Positions 32,501-46,600 of a stretch of DNA of 64,000 nt are shown here, piece by piece. The stretch lies in assembly GCA_005408345.1 (NCBI GenBank), contig SEMN01000311.1, positions 1-64,000 on the forward strand, written 5' to 3'. Origin of the DNA: Macquaria australasica. Taxonomy: Eukaryota > Chordata > Actinopteri > Centrarchiformes > Percichthyidae. Positions within the stretch are counted from its first letter, which is position 1, and each line of letters opens with the position of its first letter. The notes under the pieces were generated by a model, which made no database searches, was not told the origin of the DNA, and saw nothing but the letters and a program-made list of their open reading frames with translations. The position numbers and the translations under genes were made by a program.

Positions 32501-35500
32501 TCAGTATTATGATATTAATAGGAACATTTGTCTGATCTCTATCACTGTATATATGTCACGATTTGGCAAATGTATGCCATACAATTTGATATGATACGAA
32601 ACAATACGATTCGATACAATATGATACAAAACAATTCACTACAATACAATTTGTTATGAAACGATATGATACGAATCGATACGTTACGATTAGATACATT
32701 ATGATATGATATGATATGATATGATATGATATGATATGTTACGATACAATACGATACAATGCAATATGAAATGATAGAAAACATTTCAGTAAAATACAAT
32801 TTGTTATGAAAGGATATGATACGATATGATACAAAATAATTCAATACAATACAGTTTGTTATAACACGATACGATTCAATATGATTCGATATGATTCGAT
32901 GCAATACGATAGGATACGATTTGATACAGTCTGATACAATAATATACAATGCAATGCAATATGTTATAATATGATTAAAAATGATATGATATAAAATATT
33001 ATGCGATAAAAAAAAATCATACTGACCTTGTGTGCTCTTATCTGCTGCAGTGAGGTTTCCATTCTTTGTGGATCTTGGCAGACCTGAAGACGTGCTGAAC
33101 CACACATGCAACTTCTACCTCAGCACAGATGAGGGTGTCTCAGTGGGTGTCTGGTAGGACATTTATGGTGTCCTGTTTCGTCCATTTGAGTACAACAGTA
33201 CTTGAAAATACCACGAGCACATGCATATTCGGTACAGGTGGCTCCTGAATGAATAGGACCACAATCTTCTCATTTATCTGCACGAGACCACTCAAAAAAA
33301 AACCGACTGTATATCTTAAAACACAAGCGTATTTGTTTGTGCTACTCAGTCTTTCTCCTCCCTCGTTCTCTATCTTTGTGTCTCATAGGCATACACTCCC
33401 TGCCAGCCAATGGGAGGAGGCCGCGGGGAGAAGCCCTGAGTGGTACCGGGAGACTCTGGGAGATGGCCGTCCTGTTATTATCTATCTCCATGGCAACGTA
33501 GGGACCAGGTGGGATGAGAGCAGCAGGATAGAGACCATTGAATTGATCCTAATGGAGTCTAGTGGGTATCAGAGGCCCCGGGGTTTATCCACAGGCACAA
33601 TGAACACAAGGGTTTGTGAGTAAATGAGTCTGAAAGCCACTTGTTTGTGTTCATTCATATTCGCATGTCATTTCTGCAGGGCCATACATCACAGAGTGGA
33701 ACTGGTGAAGGTACGATGTCTGCTCTAAAGCATTTTCAGTTTTGGTGAACAGTTTTGACTTACAGCTTTAGATAAACTCTTGATTTTTGTGTGTTGCAGA
33801 TTTTAAGTGCTGCAGGGTATCACGTCTTATCTTTAGACTACAGAGGTAAGATGCTTATTGTTGCTCTTCAAGTTCTAACCTTTCTGCTAAATACAATTCT
33901 AACTTTTGAATTTTCATATTCTGTATATCTGTGATCGGTGCTGGCAATACTTTTTACGCACCATTATCCCTCCCAAATCCCAAATAAGTGTGTTTGGATT
34001 TCTGATATAGGAGTTTTATAACAGTTTGTTCATAAACATTAGTAACATACTGTACATTTGTTTTGTCTGTAAATGACATTTTCGCAAACAAATAAAAAAA
34101 AATATATATATATATATATTTGTTCATGTGCCGCCCATATAACATATAAAACATGAAATATTTCCTTATTTGATGTAATCACAATACTTTATGGTGATTT
34201 CTGTATTTTGACACCTTCAGTGAATGTGCAAGCCCATTTTGTGACAAAGGGAAAAGTTACCACTTCAGTACTTTGCTACATATTGGTCACAAGAAAAGAA
34301 AGAAGAAAAAAACCCCATTATTATTACTACACATACAGCAGTGAGGAAGTCAAGCCAATGCCGACAAAACACAAGGATTAAAGTTGGAGAGTTTATTCAG
34401 GTCTAAGGTCAGAGTACATATCAGTTTATATACCATCAGTATTGTCTGGATACAATCATGATTTTGAAGGTTTGTATTTCTTCTAATGAGGTTTCGGAGA
34501 CTCCACTGGGGAGCCAAGTGAAGCTGGATTGACCAGTGACGCCCTCTACCTGTACCACTGGGTAAAGAAACAAAGCAGAGGGGGTCTCGTCTGTCTGTGG
34601 GGACACTCGCTTGGCTCTGGGTCAGTTTCGTCCACTGTCCATGACACAAATAGAGACAACTGAAAACACTGAGTAGAAGAAATGTGTAAAACCTACTCTT
34701 GTTTTTGTTTTCTTGTAGGGTGGTGACCAATACTGCAGTGAAAGTTCAAGAGGAAGGTGGGTTAAAGTCTTTAAAGGTCCTGTAGCCATATTAAACCCAC
34801 ACAGGTGATTTGAATTATTTTGGCTGATTAGACCTCTTCACAGGGCTGTGTGGGGGTGTAGAGACTGTTTGATTGACATCTCCCTCACAGTTTTGTTGCA
34901 CCTGAGCAGATGTCTAATCAGTCAGAATAACTCAAAACACCTGCGTGGGTGTGCCGGGCCTTTAAGGGCAGGCGACTGAAAAAGAGATGAAAAATCATGA
35001 ACTATAAGCTGCATTTCATGTCTAAATTATTCTGCAATATAGTATATTACACCATGAAGTCCATAAATATTGAAATTTGAATACACCATCCATCCATTTT
35101 GTAATCATTTTTGTCACTGTCTTTAATAACAGGGTCTGTTGTTGATGCTATAATCCTTGAAGCTCCATACACAAGAATCGGAGAAGTTGTAGCCAACCAT
35201 CCGCTCACTAAGGTGAAGCCAGCTGTTACATTTTTGTCTGCCTGCAGCCCCTCAGGGTCTTTACCAAGCCATGAAAACACAGTTTTTGCACAATTTGAAC
35301 TTCAAAAGATACCATGTGCAAATACAAAGCGATGAATGACTTTTTTTTTGTGGATGTCTGTGGGAAAATAAATTAAAAAGAAATTACATGGAAGACAGTT
35401 GAGACAGTACAGAGGCTGAGAGACAGGACTGCCAAGCCACCAAAGCTCATATTTTACTGCACAACCCCTATTCAAGCTCAACTACTTCATCTGAGAGCCA

Positions 35501-36653
35501 CAATTACATGAAGTTTAAATTAATAAATATAGTAATAAGGCCTCAAATGAAAAAATCTTTCTATTTAGATACAAATATCAAGACATGTTTACCATGTTGA
35601 AATTATACTGGTGACAGGGCTCACTTAGCACTTTCTTTATCCAAACTCTTCTATTACCATCTTCTCTATCTTCTATATGAAATTAATAATTTTTAACTTA
35701 TTCTCTACATCCATACTGGGATACCTTCACAAAGTTGACTGATGTTAACCATATTTTGCAAGTATTTGTATGTTATTGCAGTACACAGGAAATTGCAAAA
35801 ATATTTCTACACAGTTTCAACCCCGTGTCCTTCCAGATGTATATGTTCCTTCCAGGATTTGAGAGCTTGCTTTGGAACATATTGGAAATGAACAACATTG
35901 TATTTGCTAACGATAAAAAGTAAGTACCTTTTAAAAAAAGTGCTTATTTGTTGCTCTTATTCTACTTTTTGGTTTAGTTCCTATCCTTTGTCTTCTTTTA
36001 ATAACTCAAATCCCTATGCAGAGAGCAGTGTGCAAAAGAATATGATAATCACATCTATCTCTGTGAATATATATTTTACAGTTTAAAGGCCTTGACCAGT
36101 CCACTTCTTATTCTGCATTCAGAGGATGACAATGTTGTACCTCATCACATGGGTCTGAAGGTACAGTAGGTCTTCGTGTGACTGTTTACATCATTTCCTT
36201 GCGGATGTTGCTGTCTCCTTTCTGAATTACTTTGCATTTTTTTGTCGCCAGCTGTACCAGATATCACTACAGGCTAAGAAGAAATATAACACAGATGTTC
36301 GGGTTGAAATGATCTCCTATAGTGCAAATCTTGGATTCTCCCACGGCAACATCTACTTAGATCCCAATCTGTCAAATGTGGTTGGGTGAGTTTTGTCAAA
36401 ATATGATGTGAATTTTACAATGCATGTTATGCTAATGTGCAAAAACAACTTGTATCAGCTAATCCTGGTAAAAGGTTAGTCATTTTCATACAATGATTTA
36501 AACTGAATACACTGGCAACTGATGCGTGTTTAACAATGTGTCTTTCATTAGGTTTACTGTGTTTTTCTTGTAAATCCTGTCTATAAACTCAAATAAATGT
36601 AATATTCAATCTGTTTTGGTTGCAGGAAATTTCTACAAAAGCTGAGACAGTAG
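29399..36653 (+). CDS. abhd12b: ABHD12B-type alpha/beta-hydrolase, 13 exons
   Basis: A membrane-anchored serine hydrolase related to ABHD12, the lysophosphatidylserine lipase; the substrate of ABHD12B itself is not settled. Exons: 29399-29562, 31669-31796, 33051-33153, 33389-33508, 33680-33710, 33800-33845, 34491-34620, 34719-34756, 35133-35212, 35837-35919, 36082-36160, 36252-36385 and 36626-36653, giving about 387 residues (human ABHD12B 362, ABHD12 398). Visible features: a hydrophobic segment ALLFLITVYASVPVILYLF, RFPFFVDL and NHTCNFYL as in ABHD12, oxyanion motif YLHGN, nucleophile in GHSLGS (exon 34491), acid in HSEDDNVVP (36082), catalytic His in FSHGNIY (36252). Exons 3-13 are secure; the first exon and its junction are less so, and an alternative start is ATG 31694 (MKRALLFLI). 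Synteny favours ABHD12B over ABHD12. Confidence 0.9.
29653..30259. mobile_element. MITE, CAGTGGTGGAA family, copy 1
   Basis: It starts CAGTGGTGGAATGTAACTAA and ends TTTTTCCACCACTG, inverted termini. The interior is dense in AAGTAC and ACTTAAGTA. Related copies lie at 30553 and 55831, with a fragment at 41760-41872. hAT-like by general appearance. Confidence 0.75.
30553..31065. mobile_element. MITE, CAGTGGTGGAA family, copy 2
   Basis: It begins CAGTGCTGGAAGAAGTATTC and has the same AAGTAC-rich interior. The far end is worn. It lies in abhd12b intron 1, 300 bp after copy 1. Confidence 0.65.
32420..33008. repeat. Degenerate GATAC/GATATGA tandem repeat
   Basis: Nearly 600 bp of short words such as GATACGA, GATATGA and AATACGATACAAT, with eight straight GATAT units near 32703-32740. 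Substitutions have blurred the unit. It ends just before abhd12b exon 3. Confidence 0.85.
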
Positions 36654-36793
36654 ATTGGCTCTCCCTCCTCCAGAGAGGTGGGTCTCTCGTCTTCTAGTGT
36701 TGCTTCATAGATTTTGCCAAAAAAAAAAAGGCCCAACAGATTCCAACATGCAGATTTCTTTTTGCCACAAAATGTGTGTGGTCTAAAAACTGA

Positions 36794-36799
36794 AATAAA
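36794..36799 (+). terminator. abhd12b: AATAAA polyadenylation signal of abhd12b
   Basis: AATAAA lies about 140 nt past the TAG stop at 36651-36653. No other hexamer is seen between the stop and here. Confidence 0.6.
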
Positions 36800-36819
36800 A
36801 GCATTTATTATACATGACA

Positions 36820-37627
36820 AAACACATTTTTATTTCAAGACTGCATGGGAGAAAATACTGTAGAACGCTAAGTAGGTTGGGATCTTTTCTTAGCCAAGAA
36901 GTTACACTGATACAGACGCAAATAAATCTTAGGAATGGTTCCAGTCTGCCTGGAGTATAGACAGGCTTTGTCACTCAGTACATGCAGCATAAAGTTCAGT
37001 CAGCTGCAGTGTTACTGACATCCTACTGAATTCCTGAAATGCAGAAACCCCCACCAATCCTCAACTCCAGGAATGTAAAATATGCAGGGTTCGTACAAAG
37101 TCTTGACAGTTTGGAAAATACTTAATTATAAGCGTTATGTTTTTAAGGTTAGGAATCTGCTTAAATTTAAATATACTCCTTGAAAAAGGCTTGATATTCA
37201 ACATAATCTGGTGTTTCATCATCTACACAATCACTCATGTAAACCAAAAATCTTTTAATATTTAAAATGAAACGATCCCCTCGTCATATTTGTTTGTTGC
37301 GTCCTATAATTTATAGTAACAATCTAGATGTGATGAGAAAGGCTTTGAGAGTCTGGAAATGTTTGGTTTAGGTACCTTGAAGTGCTTAAGTGTCTCTCAG
37401 CTCTCCACACTGACTCTTGTTTTACTGTATGCGTCGGTGCTACAGGACTGTAACAGACCATTTTTAAGTACTTTGACAATAAAACGTGTTCAGAAAAATG
37501 AAAACATGCAGGTCTGCTTTCTGAAACACCCAAAGTTCTTGAAAAAGTTCAGTGATGTGTAACTTGAAGGTTAAAGGCACAGAGAAGATTTGTAAACATA
37601 AAGGCAGCCCTTGGTTGGGAAGCAGCA
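36820..37627. other. abhd12b-pygl spacer and pygl 3' UTR
   Basis: Only the convergent 3' ends of the two genes and an inverted, truncated copy of the CAGGGTTCGTAC MITE (37084-37390) are recognisable. I see no clear minus-strand AATAAA for pygl. Confidence 0.6.
37084..37390. mobile_element. MITE, CAGGGTTCGTAC family, truncated copy
   Basis: It starts CAGGGTTCGTACAAAGTCTT, and its interior (AAACCAAAAATCTTTTAATA, CTCTCAAAGCC-like words) is the reverse complement of 19640-19973. The right terminus is missing. Confidence 0.7.
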
Positions 37628-40600
37628 TCACATTTTCTTCAGAGCTCTGGCTGTTTCCTCGATGGCCTCTCTCGGCTCATTCGGAGGCGGGATCTTCAGG
37701 TCGGTTGGCTCGACGCCCCACACCTCAGTGGCGTACTCTGTGATGGTTCTGTCGCTGGAGAACTTTCCTGTGGCAGCGATGTTCTTGATCACCATCTTCG
37801 TCCACTCCTTTGGATTCTTTTAGAGGAAAATAAAACATTTGTTTATTATAGTTAGTTATTATTTCTATTATAGTTTTATTTTGTATTTCTGCTTCTTGTT
37901 TGTTGTCTTTGAGAGAATTCTTTTCATTTTTTTTATTCCTCCTTGATCATTTTATATTTGTTACTAGTTTTTTATTTTGACTCTTTCCTGTTTTATATTG
38001 CTTTCTTTGTAATAGCTGTTTTAAATGCTATTTCAATATTATTATTAAAAAAAAGACAAGAAAAAAGAACGGAAAGGAAAAAGAAAACAAAGAAAAGAAG
38101 TATGTCCTCTTGTGGTTGTCTAAAGTTTCAGTCACTTTCCAATTCATCTCATTAAGCAAAACCCATCCAGCTGCCACAAACATGACTTGATTCAGGGGCC
38201 TGAACCACAAAGCAAGTTCAACTTAGTCTGACTCTCTTTGGGTTACCTGGCCTCACTGAACCTAACATTGGTCATCCTGGATAACTGGCATCACCAAATG
38301 GCTCTGTTAACTCTGGATTTTTCCAAGTACATGCATGTGAAAGAGACGGGGGTTGTTAATTAAATCAACATCATCAAAACCAGAGGAGAAGAAAAGTAGT
38401 CAACGCCTGATGAGGTCTATCTGACCGAAATGTTGCATTTCTAATTTTTTTTAGGATTTAGTTTTCATTTGCAAGTATCATCACAAAGTCGCCTCATGTT
38501 ATTCTGAGCTGCAGTGATGAAATAAGACTGCAAAAGCATCAACAAGGTCAGGAATCCTGTCGGGAATGCAGGTTAGCTGTGTTCTACCCCAGGTAAAAGT
38601 GAGCCAGTGACACCGGAAAACCTGAGTTAAACCCAAAGGTAGCTGGCTAACCCACTAATCTCACTTTGTGGTACAGGTCCCAGGTCTGTATGAGGTAAAT
38701 GTTACCTGATAGAGTTTGCTGACTTTCTCTTGGCATTTGATGTAGTCTTCAAAGTCTGCAAACACTTTGAAACTGAAGAGAGACAAGGGAGAATACATAA
38801 ATCAAGTCTGACAACTTCAACTTAACAAAAAAAGTGTACAGAAGTTTGACATCCATCATATTTTTGACATGATAGTATCAGCTTTTCTATAACCTTTGCT
38901 TCTCAAATAAAACAGTTTTGGAGGTGGAATGAAATAACTTCAGGTAACTTGAACTGGACTACAGCATTTTGGAGCGGAAAGTAAAGTATCTGTATGTTGC
39001 TCACCGGTCATGTTTGAAGAGCATGTCAGTGAGGTCTTTGAAAAGATCTGGATTTTTGGGGCTGAAAAATCCACTTGTAATCTGGTCCATCACTTGTTTC
39101 AGCTCTGGAATCTTCTTGTAGTACGACATGGCATCGTATCTAAAAAAAACCCACAAAAGTTACTATAGTTTTAACAACATGAAAAGAGCTATAAGGACAA
39201 ATGTAAGGAATAAAATAGACCCCTTTACCCCTTTTTGTCCAGTTCAGCCACGTCCTCCACCCTCATGCCGAAGATGAACAGGTTCTCCTCCCCAGCCTCC
39301 TCGGCCATCTCCACGTTGGCCCCGTCCATGGTGCCGATGGTCAGAGCTCCGTTCAGCATGAACTTCATGTTACCTGTTCCTGAAGCTTCAGTGCCGGCAG
39401 TGGAGATCTGCTCTGACAGATCTGTGGCAGGTATCACTGAGGAACAGCAGAGTTAAATTTACATTTTTTTGTGAACTATCCTTTTCATTTGAGGAAGGTA
39501 TTCTCCCAAAAATGGATAATATTTTGAAATGAAACCCTTCAAATGAGAATGTGTGTTATGGACACTCATAAAAGGGTCAACAACATGTGCAGGTGTTAAA
39601 GAAAGTTGTCCGAATGGTACCTTTCTCTGCTAGGGAGACCCTGTAGTTCTCCAGGTAGATGACTTTCAGCTTGTTTCCCACCACAGGGTCATTGTTCACC
39701 ACATCAGCCACTGAGGTGATCAGCTTGATGATCATCTTCGCCATGTGATACCCAGGAGCAGCCTACAGAGGGCGACAGTGGATGACTTAGTGTAAAACAA
39801 AAATATCTCGCCACTCTTGGCCTGTTTATTGAACTTTCTGTGTTGTTCTGTTCTGTTCTTCCTGTCTGCTGAGCTGGTACCTTTCCCCCGATGATCACTG
39901 TTCGTGGTACAAAAGGTGCATTGGGGTTTTGTCTGATGCCTTGGGAAACAGAAAAGGACACAAACTCTTCAAAAGTGCTGCAGTTTTAACAAAAACAATA
40001 GAAATATGAACACATTAGAGCACCATTTCTTAGGTCTCTGCTGAGTTGATTTTAACATACTATGACTTCTCTGCAGATCGCTCAGTGGGTTAGGATCTAA
40101 TTTCATGTCATATGAAACTTGGGTCACTCAAGTTCAAAACACCAGGAAGTTGCATTTTGCATCCATGCTACACACACGGAATAACCTCCTGGTTGATTTT
40201 AGGCACTCTCCAACTGTGGTCATGTTTAAATCAAAATTTAAAACTTGTGTTTCCTGTAATTGGAATTTTATCCCATGGTTTTACTATTTTTTGCTCACAT
40301 TTATGTGTATTTTTAGCCATGCTAGCGGTGTGGCTCTCATGATGGCAATGTCTGTTGGTCGGTCGGTCAGTTGGTCGGTCCACCACTTCCAGCGACTGGA
40401 TGGATTGCCATTAAATTTCGTACAGACATTCATACTCCTCAGAGGATAAATACTACTGACTTTGGTGATCCCCTGACATTTCATCTAGTTTCACCATGAG
40501 GTTCACTTTTGTGGTTTTGAGTGAAATGTCTCGACAGCTATCAGATGGATTGCCATGACATTTGGTACGGACATTCATGTTCCCCTCAGGATGAAATGTA

Positions 40601-43600
40601 ATAACTAAATAAAGTCTTGACATTTCATCTAGTGCCATCATCAGGTTAAACATTTTTATTTGTCCAAATACAAAAGACCAAATACCTACAAAACTACTGA
40701 CATTTCCATTAACCTCAGCTGTACTTCATGTTTATTGCTATTAGCAAATGTTAGCATGCTAACATGCTAAACTACGGTAAACTTTGCAACCATTAGTACA
40801 GAGTACAGCCTCACAGAGCCGCTACCAAGGCTGTAGACTCTTGTTTTGTGATGGATCTGTCCTTACTCATTAATTTATGTCTTATTCTGTAGTTTCTTCA
40901 TCTTATGCAATTTAAGGACATTGAATTGCCATTTTTTATGAATTGTACAATAGAAATATATGGTATATTTGTTCCCAAGAAAGGAAAAGGTTTTAGATGC
41001 AGGGAAAGTCAGCATCAACATAAATTGCATGTTGCATAAAACTGAACTGCTGATGAAACTGCTTTCCTGTTTATCACAGTCTGATGACTGCATGGAAAAT
41101 TCCCACTCTTGATTTAAATGTCAGATGCATCTCATTCTTAGTGTTTGTTTTAACTTGCTCGGAGCACACTTGGGTGGGGAATCTTCAACATCAGCACGTC
41201 AGATTGTGTCATGTAACATAGCAGTCACAGGGCCCTGTGATGGCTTGTGAAACCTTCACTTAGTAATGAGTAATTTCACATACGGTTGTACATGACGATG
41301 ATGTGCAGGCAGTTGAGGAGCTGCCTCTTGTACTCGTGGATTCTCTTCACATGGACGTCAAACATGGAGGATGGGTTTATTTTCACCCTGTACTCTTTCT
41401 CCAGGTACTGGGCGAATTTCACCTTGTTGTCCTGTGAGAAAATCGGAAATACGTGACTTGGCAACAAAGGAGTTATTCATTGAGGTGAAGTTGCTGAATC
41501 ACATGTGCGGCCTGTCCTGACACGTACTGACTTTAAAGGTGCAAAAGGAAATGCTGCAATGCACAGATAAATCAGATTGTAATGTCTTTGTCTGCAATGA
41601 CAAAGACTAAGAGGACATTTAGAACAAAGCCTCCATGCATGTATGGCAACATCATGCAATCATTTGTGCAAAATAAAATCAAGAACCAATATGCTATTAA
41701 AGACTTATTTTAGCAATTTATCATATGTTTTTTTTTATTTAAATCTTTCCCCCTGTGTGGTGGTGTAAATGTAGTGGAATAGAGGTATAATAACTTAAAA
41801 TGGAAATACTGAAGTAAAGCAGTATCTCATAATTATACTTGAGTACAGTACTTAGTTACTTTTCACCACTACTCTACCTGTTTCACTTTGGAGACATCAC
41901 GGATGAGGGCAGCATTGTCAACAAAGTCATTCAGCTTCTGCAGCTGGCCGAGGTCCTTCACATAATCCTCCCCAATGACCTAAAAGAGATATTAAAGGTC
42001 ACAATAAAATGTGTGCAAAACAAACTGACAGCGTTTACTACACTCCACCTCATATATATTTGGAACACAGGCTGTAAAGGACTCAGGAGAGAAAGCTATG
42101 CCAAGATTCGATCACACGACAGCTGGGGAATATATTGTTGAGGATTCTGGGGTTTTAACTACTACAACAACTCTTGGCACTCAATCATTTATTTACTGCT
42201 CAGGCAGCTCAAACAGACCTCAGCTATAAGCTCAGCCAGTCCAGGGTTGCAGAGCAGCAGCCAGCGTCTGGGAGTGATGCCGTTGGTTTTGTTTTGAAAC
42301 TTCTCTGGTTCTAGTTCGTTGAAATCACGGAATCTGTACAAGAACAATGGGAAGAACTTAATTTGGTCTGTGAGGGACAAAATAATGGAAACATCTAAAT
42401 AGTGTACATATTGGTATCAGGTAGTTAAAGACTACTTTGGTTTATGACCAAATACCTGCAGCCTCAGCTGTACTTAGTTGCTTAGTAGCATGCTAACAGG
42501 CAACTAAGATGGTGAACCTGCTAAACATGAACATGTTAGCATTTTAACTATGAGCATGTTAGCATGCTGACATTAGCATTTAGCTAAGTGCAGCCTCACA
42601 GAGCTAGCAGGTCTTGTTAGCCTTTGGTTTCCATTCATTTCTAAAAGCCAATTAGTAGACACTTAAAACCTGCTTGAGTTGTGAACATCAAGTGTGCATT
42701 TAATTTTGTCAGTGTAACATTATTGTAACATAGCAATGTAGTTAATTTACAACATAACAATAACATTTATGATAAATTAAAAATAAATGCATGACTTGAT
42801 GTTTACTGTGATGGATGACACAACTCAAGCAAGTTTCCCATCATACGGTTATTGTTCAGAGAGGAGATGATTCAATCCTGTGGTTATCTATGAGGCCACC
42901 TTCATGTGGTGTTTAGCAACTATTGTTTAAATAGTCTGCCTATCTGAGCTATGGAGCTTTGTTGTCATTTGTTGTCATGGTATTTAAATTGTTTGTCACT
43001 TTTTTTTATGACCAATGGAGCTATAGCTTGGTCTTAGTAGTAGTAATATTTACTGTGTTTCCATAATTTTATACACAAGTTTTGAAGCTGTGTGTCATCA
43101 GCAGAAGGCTTACGTTTCAGTCTTGATGATGTTGGAGTGTATCTCAGCAACTCCGTTGACAGCGTGAGAGCCCACGATGCACAGGTGCGCCATGTTCACC
43201 CTCTTGCATCCATCCTCTTCAATCAGAGACATTTTCCTCAGTTTGTCCATGTCCTTTGGAAAGAGAGCTGCAATCCTCTGCAGCAACAAAACAGACACAC
43301 CTTTAAGATATCCAATTCATATATCACGGGTGTGTTCGGTCAGTAAAAAACAACATTAACGTCTTTCTGTTTTTGCAGTGTTTAAGCCACGGCACGTACA
43401 TCGAGGTGGACCTGGTTGATCTGGTAGATGATCTGCAGGTGTCTGGGCAGGAGCTTCTCCAGCAGCTCCACAGGCCAGCGCTCCAGAGCCTCAGGGAGGA
43501 CTGTGTGGTTGGTGTAGGCAAAAGTGCGCCTGGTGAGGTCCCAGGCCTGCAGAGGAGGGGGCAGTTTATTTTTTGACACTTGAGTTTTGCAGTTAATTAC

Positions 43601-46600
43601 TTATAAACAATGCAACCTACTCGAAGTCTAAATCTCTCCGTCTTTCTAGCTATCATCCCTTTTTCCCTCCATAACTGTGCTACATCATCAATAAACTACC
43701 TCTGCATGCCTGGATGTTATTTCTTAACCTGGCTGACAACTTTCCCCATTGCACAGGAACATTATGCAACACAGACACGTCTGTTCTGTTTTATTTGTCA
43801 AGCTCTGTGTGGTTTTCACCTCCTTTATGCTACTTGCTTGTAGCCTTAAGCACTTGTTGTAAGTCACTCTCAATAAGCAAAGTGGTTGAATTCAAATCAA
43901 CCAAATCTGACTCTCACCCACCGTTTCCCAGTCGAGTTTCTCAATGTCCACAAAGATTCTCATCAGCTCGGGGATGGCCATGGCCGGATGAGTGTCATTC
44001 AATTGGATGGCGACCTGCAAAACATGACATTCTGTTGTGACACTGTTGTCACCTTCTTATTGATTTCACCTCCTATAACTGAATGACAGGAGAGTCTGCT
44101 GTATGAGGTGTTGGTTCTGTGATTTTACAGTTTTGTTGTAGGTTGTTAGCTTTACTTCTGTTCTACTTTCAGTGTTATTAGATGGAGGATTAAAGAAGCA
44201 GCTGTGAAACGCTGAAAGGAAGAACACGGGGCTGCAGGTGTTTAATATTTGAAATACCTTTGAATTCAAGACACAAATTGCATAAGATTAGCCTTTGCAC
44301 AAAATCACAATATTACATCTGCAGGGCTTCTCACTCGGCAGAGATTCCTCACCTGGTGATATGAAACATAATGTCTGCAGCTGCTGTAACACATTTAGTT
44401 TTCAGGCCAATAACGCATTTGACATAGCAGCAGTGGTAATGCATGATCTCTTCAGCCGATGTTTCTTTTGGTTCTCGGCTCTATTTTACTCTTTTCTAGT
44501 TTGAAAAACACAATATCATTGTTTGAGTAAGTTACAGGCCTTAAATCAGGAGGACAAGCTTGTGCCACAAATTTGTCTAAGAAGAGGAAAAAGATCTTGT
44601 TGCAATTGCCATCTGATCCCCTACGGCCAATAATTGAGGTTGAGAAAAGAAATGAAGTAACATCCATTACAGACACTCACTTCTTGAGCTTCTCTGCTCC
44701 TGCTAAATGACTGATTTTGAAGCTTACTTTGTCTGGGAAGCTCTCGAAGGAGGTTCGGCCGGGGGTGCCCTTCTTAGTGGTCTTGAAGCGGCGGATGATG
44801 TCTTGGAGTGTGGCCGCCACAACAAAGTACTCCTGCTTCAGACGAAGTTCTTTTCCTTCAAAGAACTACAGCATCGAGGAGAGACCACAGAGATAGTTGC
44901 TTTTAGTACAGTAGACATTTTTTGGACAGAACAGATTATCAGTGTGTTGAACACTAGAGAAGAAAGTATGCATTTCCTGTGGAAGAAGATGACCTTGTGA
45001 TGCAAAAGGTTCAGGTATCATTAGGCATCCATCAATATAACTTTGCATTTTGCTGCATAGACACATCAATATGTGCTAAATGACAAAATATTAACTTACA
45101 TTGTCATTGGGGTAGAGAACACGGGAGATGTTCTCTGCCAGATTTCTGTCCAGAACAGCCTGGATGTAATCTCCAACATTAACTACAGACAGGTGAAGTG
45201 CATTTTAGTTACACTGTTACGATATTTTACACATATTTTGTATTATAGTACTTGTAATTTAAAGTCAAAAATGAAACTCTGCAGGAGAAGAAACTGCAGA
45301 ATTTGAGCTATTTTGCACAACACAGACATCTTTTCACAAGGTGCCAGTGTTGCAGCAGTTTCCTTCTTTTTCTTGCAAAGTTTTTCTGTTGAAACCTAAA
45401 AGGAAATGCAGGGACTCTTTTGCAAAAGTGGGTTTTTCATTAGAAACAATCAAAATTGCCTTCAGCACTCACAGTCTCTCAAGTTAAAGTCGTTGGGGGC
45501 ACGGGCAGACCACAGCCTCATGGTATTTACAGTGTTGTTCATGTAGCCGGGGATGGGTGTGTCGTAAGGCATCGCCAAAACCACCTGCACAGATTAAAGT
45601 GAAAACACTGAGTCAGCAGGAAGACACAGCAGCACAACCAACTCATGAAAACAACTTGAAATAAGTTTGCGTTAAAACATTTTCACGTTTCCCAGCAGGA
45701 TTCACATGTTTAAAAAGGCCTACAAAATAAAAGCCTGTAATCTTACCCATGGGCAGGTTTACAAACTTTTAAATACTGCAAGAAATGAGAGAAAAATGTT
45801 TTAAATGTACTCTAACATTAAATAATATCAATAAATAGCTGCTATTTGTTACTCAAAATAGCCATGGACAGATTATGAGACAACAGGCCCCTGGACACAG
45901 ACATGTAAACGGGCCCCCAACCCTCCTACATAGGAGCAAGACACCCAGACAAACGGCTGCATCCTTTGTGGTCATTTTGTGTATCTTTGTAGATGCTTTG
46001 CGTCTCTTTGTGGTCGTTTGATTGACTTGACTTGACAACAAGATTTGTTAACAGGCACTTCACACAGAGGCTCTGGTCCTGGGGCCCCTGGGTCTGTACC
46101 TGGTGGGGCCTGTTCAAGTAATCCATCCATGATACTAACAAGCCAACTACCTATCACCCTCTGACTCTGGTAAGGGGGGCACCACTGGGCACCCCTGTGT
46201 CCCCACCCCTGACCTTACCTATCAGGACCCACTGTAATCTATACATATCTTCAGTACCTGAGTGTCAACCCATTTGGAGCCATCTCTTGTCTCCTCTACT
46301 CGTCCATAGAAGTGAACTGGCAACATGTACTCAGGACGTGCTTTCTCCCATGGGTTTCCATGCCTCAGCCAATCATCTGCTTCCTCCACCTACAACAGGT
46401 CAGTCCAGGGCAAAGACAAAAAGCTTTAATATGATACAACATGTTGGAAACAGCAGGGGTCCAGAGAGAAAGAAGAGTCATTGAGCGAGACACTAAAACT
46501 CTACCTTATCTGACCCCTGAGCTCTAGATTGAGGTAAGAAAAAAAGGATTTCCCTTCTGTGATTAATCAAGTTATTACAATGTTATGTCAAGCCCAAACA

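Noticed and set aside
32542..33111. 189-residue minus-strand open frame rich in Ile/Tyr/Ser
   Set aside because: It is the translation of the degenerate GATAC repeat.
33249..33623. 124-residue plus-strand open frame as a separate gene
   Set aside because: Only 33389-33508 is real coding sequence, as an abhd12b exon; the rest reads into introns.
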